Source of the DNA: Acidimicrobiales bacterium
Lineage (GTDB): Bacteria; Actinomycetota; Acidimicrobiia; Acidimicrobiales; MedAcidi-G1
Reading direction: 5' to 3'
Assembly (NCBI GenBank): GCA_029577135.1
Contig: JARQPW010000023.1
Span: 1-38,429, forward strand
DNA: 38,429 nt
The translations under genes were made by a program, and so were the position numbers. Positions within the stretch are counted from its first letter, which is position 1, and each line of letters begins with the position of its first letter. The notes under the pieces were generated by a model, which was not told the origin of the DNA, did no database searches, and saw nothing but the letters and a program-made list of their open reading frames with translations. This document shows positions 36,625 to 38,429 of the stretch, in pieces.

Positions 36625-37112
36625 CAGGCAGCGCTCCCGCTCGTCGGGCCATCGACTTCGCGGCCCTCGAGGCCGACCTGGCGCACGCCTGGTCGAACCA
36701 CCTCGCTCCCGAAGCGACGGGACGCCGCCTGGCGGACCTCGGCGATCGGACCCCACTCGAGGGCCCCGTTGCCGATGAGGTACACGAAGGACTCGAACAC
36801 GGCGACCGAGAACACCAGCACTGCGACCAGGCCGAAGAGCCCGATGTCCCGGTGGGCCACGGCCCATGGATAGAAGAAGATGATCTCGATGTCGAACACG
36901 ATGAAGATCATCGCCACGAGGTAGAAGCGCACCGGGAACCGCTCCGGCGCCTCCTGGGACGGGATGATCCCGCACTCGTAGGGGGCGAGCTTCCGGTCGT
37001 GGGGTCGCCGCGGCGCCAGGAGCCTGGACGCCCCGAGGCTGAGCGCCGCGAAGAGGACGGCGAGGACGAGCAGTGCCACGACCGGCAGGTACTGGCCCAG
37101 CACCTCAGACAC
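36624..37112 (-). CDS. nuoA: complex I subunit A, cluster 2
   Basis: The GTG at 37112 gives 162 residues starting [19 protein letters not shown]. The conserved NuoA parts are [20 protein letters not shown] and [20 protein letters not shown]. The C-terminal ~35 residues after the last helix are polar ([18 protein letters not shown]). It is the first gene of the 14-gene operon. The frame is open to 37232, but the added sequence runs into the upstream gene and is not hydrophobic. A 47-bp gap separates it from the upstream gene, with no clear promoter. Confidence 0.94.
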   Translation of the reverse strand: MSEVLGQYLPVVALLVLAVLFAALSLGASRLLAPRRPHDRKLAPYECGIIPSQEAPERFPVRFYLVAMIFIVFDIEIIFFYPWAVAHRDIGLFGLVAVLVFSVAVFESFVYLIGNGALEWGPIAEVRQAASRRFGSEVVRPGVRQVGLEGREVDGPTSGSAA

Positions 37113-37159
37113 CCATCCTGATGGCGAGGCTCGAGTGGGTGATCGCTGCAGCCACTGGC

Positions 37160-38170
37160 TCAGGGCCTCGCTGCTTCGAACTCCTTGCGGCGTGCCATGC
37201 CTTCCTTGTCCCTGACGTGCAGCCAGTAGCACAGGGCGAGAAAGACCATCAGGGAGCCGACCATGACGAGTGCCGGCCGTAGCCGGACGGACCCGAGGTC
37301 ACGGACCATGATGACCGACACGACGGGCTCGACCTCGTCGACGATCGGACGGGGCGGAGCCTCGCCGGCGATCGTCGGCTGGTCGAGCACCCGCTGGAGT
37401 TGTACGACCGAGTAGCGGGTCGGGTGCGTGATGCGAGCCGTGTTGGCGATCCATTGGGTGATCCGGTCGATCCGGCTCGGATCCTCGGCGAGCCGGGGCT
37501 TGCCGCCGGTGGTGTAGGCATCGAGCAACTTGAACTCTGCGCTGCTGGCGAATCCGAGATCGGGGTGCGCCAGGATGTCGGCAACCGCCTGGGCCTGGGC
37601 ATCACCGGCCTCGGTGGTGGGCAGCAGCCGCCATCCGTTGAGGTCGCCCCAGCCGGCTGCGTCGGTGAGATCGGGGGACACGGCGGCCAGTTCCGAGCGG
37701 GTCACGGACTCGTTGCGGACCTGGCGGTCGGACTGCAGTGCGGCGAGGTCGGCGGCGCTGAGGTCGGGGTTGTCGGCGGCGGTGGGAAGCGTGTCGTACT
37801 CGGCCGTCGCCCGGGCGTTGCCCGACAGGAGCACCAGTTCGTAGCCGGTGTTCAACTCGTCGGGGTTCGGCAACTCTCGGGCCTTGGGAAGGCCGCTGGA
37901 ACGGAGGTCGCCCACGTTGATGTCGACCGTCTGCCACGAGGGGCTGTCGCCCTGCCAACCCTTGCCGTACATCCACCAGGTGGTGCTCATGATGAACATC
38001 CACCCGAAGAACGCTGCGAACGCGATCAGAGTGCCAACGCGGATGCCGGAATTGGAGGCGACGAGGAACCAGACCGAACCCATCAGGACGGCGACGCCGG
38101 TGAGCACGGCCAGGGTGCCGGCTACGTTCGGGTCCCAGACGATGCCGGCGAGCGTGGCGAACGTGCCCAT
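37160..38170 (-). CDS. membrane protein of unknown function, respiratory locus
   Basis: This protein has about 336 residues and I recognise no family. Two membrane helices lie near the N-terminus (GTLAVLTGVAVLMGSVWFLV and GTLIAFAAFFGWMFIMSTTW), followed by WWMYGKGWQGDSPSW. About 200 hydrophilic residues come next, then a C-terminal helix (RPALVMVGSLMVFLALCYWL) and a basic end HVRDKEGMARRKEF. The soluble middle probably lies outside the cytoplasm. The ATG at 38170 overlaps the upstream cytochrome gene by one base (a GTG at 38173 is also possible). Linkage to a cytochrome c and to nuoA suggests a role in the respiratory chain, but this is context only. Confidence 0.8.
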   Translation of the reverse strand: MGTFATLAGIVWDPNVAGTLAVLTGVAVLMGSVWFLVASNSGIRVGTLIAFAAFFGWMFIMSTTWWMYGKGWQGDSPSWQTVDINVGDLRSSGLPKARELPNPDELNTGYELVLLSGNARATAEYDTLPTAADNPDLSAADLAALQSDRQVRNESVTRSELAAVSPDLTDAAGWGDLNGWRLLPTTEAGDAQAQAVADILAHPDLGFASSAEFKLLDAYTTGGKPRLAEDPSRIDRITQWIANTARITHPTRYSVVQLQRVLDQPTIAGEAPPRPIVDEVEPVVSVIMVRDLGSVRLRPALVMVGSLMVFLALCYWLHVRDKEGMARRKEFEAARP

Positions 38171-38429
38171 CACCTGCTCCTCTCGTAGGCCACGACGGCT
38201 GCGACCTGTTCGGGCGTCAGGATGCGGCTGTAGATGGCGTCGCCCCCCGTGTCGTAGTCGACGACGTCGGCGTCCACGCGTCCGCCGAAGCCGGGCATCA
38301 TGCCGGTGCCGTTGCGGGCGTTGCCGAAGCCGACCCCCACCTCGGAACCGATGCGGACGAACTCCTCCTGGCGGGCGGACGTCGGGAAGTGGGCCTCGAC
38401 GCCCACGAGGCTCGGGCCGACGTGGCCCT
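38170..38429 (-). CDS. cytochrome c domain protein, 5' end outside window
   Basis: The frame is open to the right edge, so only the C-terminal ~85 residues are visible. They read GHVGPSLVGVEAHFPTS, then GTGMMPGFGGRVDADVV, and end LTPEQVAAVVAYERSR. GPSL, a Met in a MPGFG context (probable axial ligand) and LTxEQxxxVVAYxRS are typical of class I cytochrome c. The CxxCH haem site would lie upstream, beyond the window. It overlaps the next gene by one base. A role as electron carrier or oxidase subunit is likely but cannot be specified. Confidence 0.75.
   Translation of the reverse strand, partial: GHVGPSLVGVEAHFPTSARQEEFVRIGSEVGVGFGNARNGTGMMPGFGGRVDADVVDYDTGGDAIYSRILTPEQVAAVVAYERSR

Overview
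This is a high-GC window whose coding content lies almost entirely on the minus strand. It comes from an actinomycetotal chromosome. The gene order secE-nusG-rplK-rplA-rplJ with rpmG and tRNA genes upstream, a zinc-ribbon L33, and a 14-gene nuo operon all fit that phylum. Acidimicrobiia is my best guess for the class (inference; no 16S gene is present).

Region 1 (1-5412) is translation machinery. On the minus strand, in transcription order, are tRNA-Tyr, tRNA-Thr, tRNA-Met, rpmG, tRNA-Trp, secE, nusG, rplK, rplA and a 5' part of rplJ that leaves the window while still inside a 12-residue tandem repeat. Two plus-strand genes, a GNAT acetyltransferase and a YajQ-type protein, are interleaved and look leaderless. 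Region 2 (5445-9433) holds htpX, a tiny membrane protein, a HAD phosphatase that lacks a canonical start, and acetyl-CoA synthetase.

Region 3 (9500-37112) is the main content: two complete, divergent complex I operons head-to-tail on the same strand, 144 bp apart. The upstream one, called cluster 2 here (nuoA-N, 14 genes, 21298-37112), has the NADH-oxidising module NuoEFG, and nearly every gene overlaps the next by 1-8 bases. The downstream one, cluster 1 (nuoABCDHIJKLMN, 11 genes, 10530-21153), lacks nuoEFG, so its electron donor is unknown. It is followed directly by a MidA/NDUFAF7-type methyltransferase. In mitochondria this family methylates one arginine of the NuoD homologue. That arginine is present in the cluster 1 NuoD (Arg69) but is Thr95 in the cluster 2 NuoD.

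Several core proteins carry unusual low-complexity additions: a ~150-residue Ala-rich predicted coiled coil inside cluster 2 NuoL, a DQPA pentapeptide-repeat tail on cluster 2 NuoB, a Glu/His repeat loop in cluster 1 NuoL, and a 12-residue repeat tail on L10. Upstream of cluster 2 (37160-38429) are a membrane protein of unknown function and the 3' end of a cytochrome c gene, so the respiratory locus probably continues beyond the right edge.

No CRISPR array, prophage, insertion sequence or other mobile element was seen. No gene-free stretch exceeds 300 bases. The longest gap is 653-914, before rplJ, which holds a probable promoter and an L10-leader-like RNA.
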